A stretch of 6,065 bases of DNA from an uncultured Acidimicrobiaceae bacterium (lineage in GTDB: Bacteria > Actinomycetota > Acidimicrobiia > Acidimicrobiales > Microtrichaceae). The stretch covers positions 1 through 6,065 of the forward strand of contig CALMLJ010000201.1 of NCBI GenBank assembly GCA_937868025.1, given 5' to 3'. The notes under the pieces were generated by a model. That model was not told the DNA's origin and did no database searches. It saw only the letters and a list, made by a program, of their open reading frames with translations. Below are positions 6,060-6,065 of the stretch, piece by piece (within the stretch, counting starts at the first letter, position 1; every line of letters begins with the position of its first letter). The translations under genes were made by a program, and so were the position numbers.

Positions 6060-6065
6060 CGCCGA

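Noticed and set aside
1..6065. Novel defence system, mobile element, CRISPR array or RNA gene
   Set aside because: Every long stretch is explained by conserved genes. I saw no terminal inverted repeats, transposase or integrase motifs, regularly spaced repeats, or tRNA/rRNA-like sequence.

Overview
The window is very GC-rich (roughly two thirds G+C by eye) and densely coding, with GTG starts and four-base start/stop overlaps. Gene content and protein style suggest a high-GC actinobacterium. The arrangement tyrA(ACT)-aroA-cmk-plsC and the wording of the proteins remind me of the Acidimicrobiia (Ilumatobacter-like), but that placement is an impression and was not tested.

Layout. Bases 1-2907 (+) are the 3' part of a tightly packed operon. 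It contains the C-terminal ACT domain of a probable prephenate dehydrogenase (cut by the window edge), then aroA (EPSP synthase), cmk (cytidylate kinase) and a PlsC-type acyltransferase. All three junctions are 4-base overlaps (GTGA, GTGA, ATGA), so translation is probably coupled along the whole unit. Bases 2908-3031 are a short non-coding gap holding an imperfect 18-bp direct repeat, a GC-rich hairpin at the plsC stop, and an unusual ribosome-binding sequence. Bases 3032-5677 (+) encode an 881-residue, about ten-helix FtsX/MacB-type ABC transporter permease with two duplicated halves and no ATPase gene next to it in the window. Bases 5679-6059 (-) encode a small four-helix membrane protein of the CopD/HemJ-like type, convergent with the permease and separated from it by a single base.

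How the genes fit together. TyrA and AroA act on the aromatic amino acid/shikimate pathway. Cmk makes CDP/dCDP (and so supports CTP, which is needed for CDP-diacylglycerol), and PlsC makes phosphatidic acid, the acceptor of that CTP. The operon therefore joins housekeeping biosynthesis of amino acids, nucleotides and phospholipids. The permease and the small membrane protein look like separate transcription units.

I found no RNA genes, insertion sequences, CRISPR arrays, prophage genes or defence systems. Most of the window is ordinary core genome. The points worth a second look are the orphan permease with its atypical translation start, the small repeat at the plsC stop, the one-base convergent junction, and the identity of the small membrane protein.
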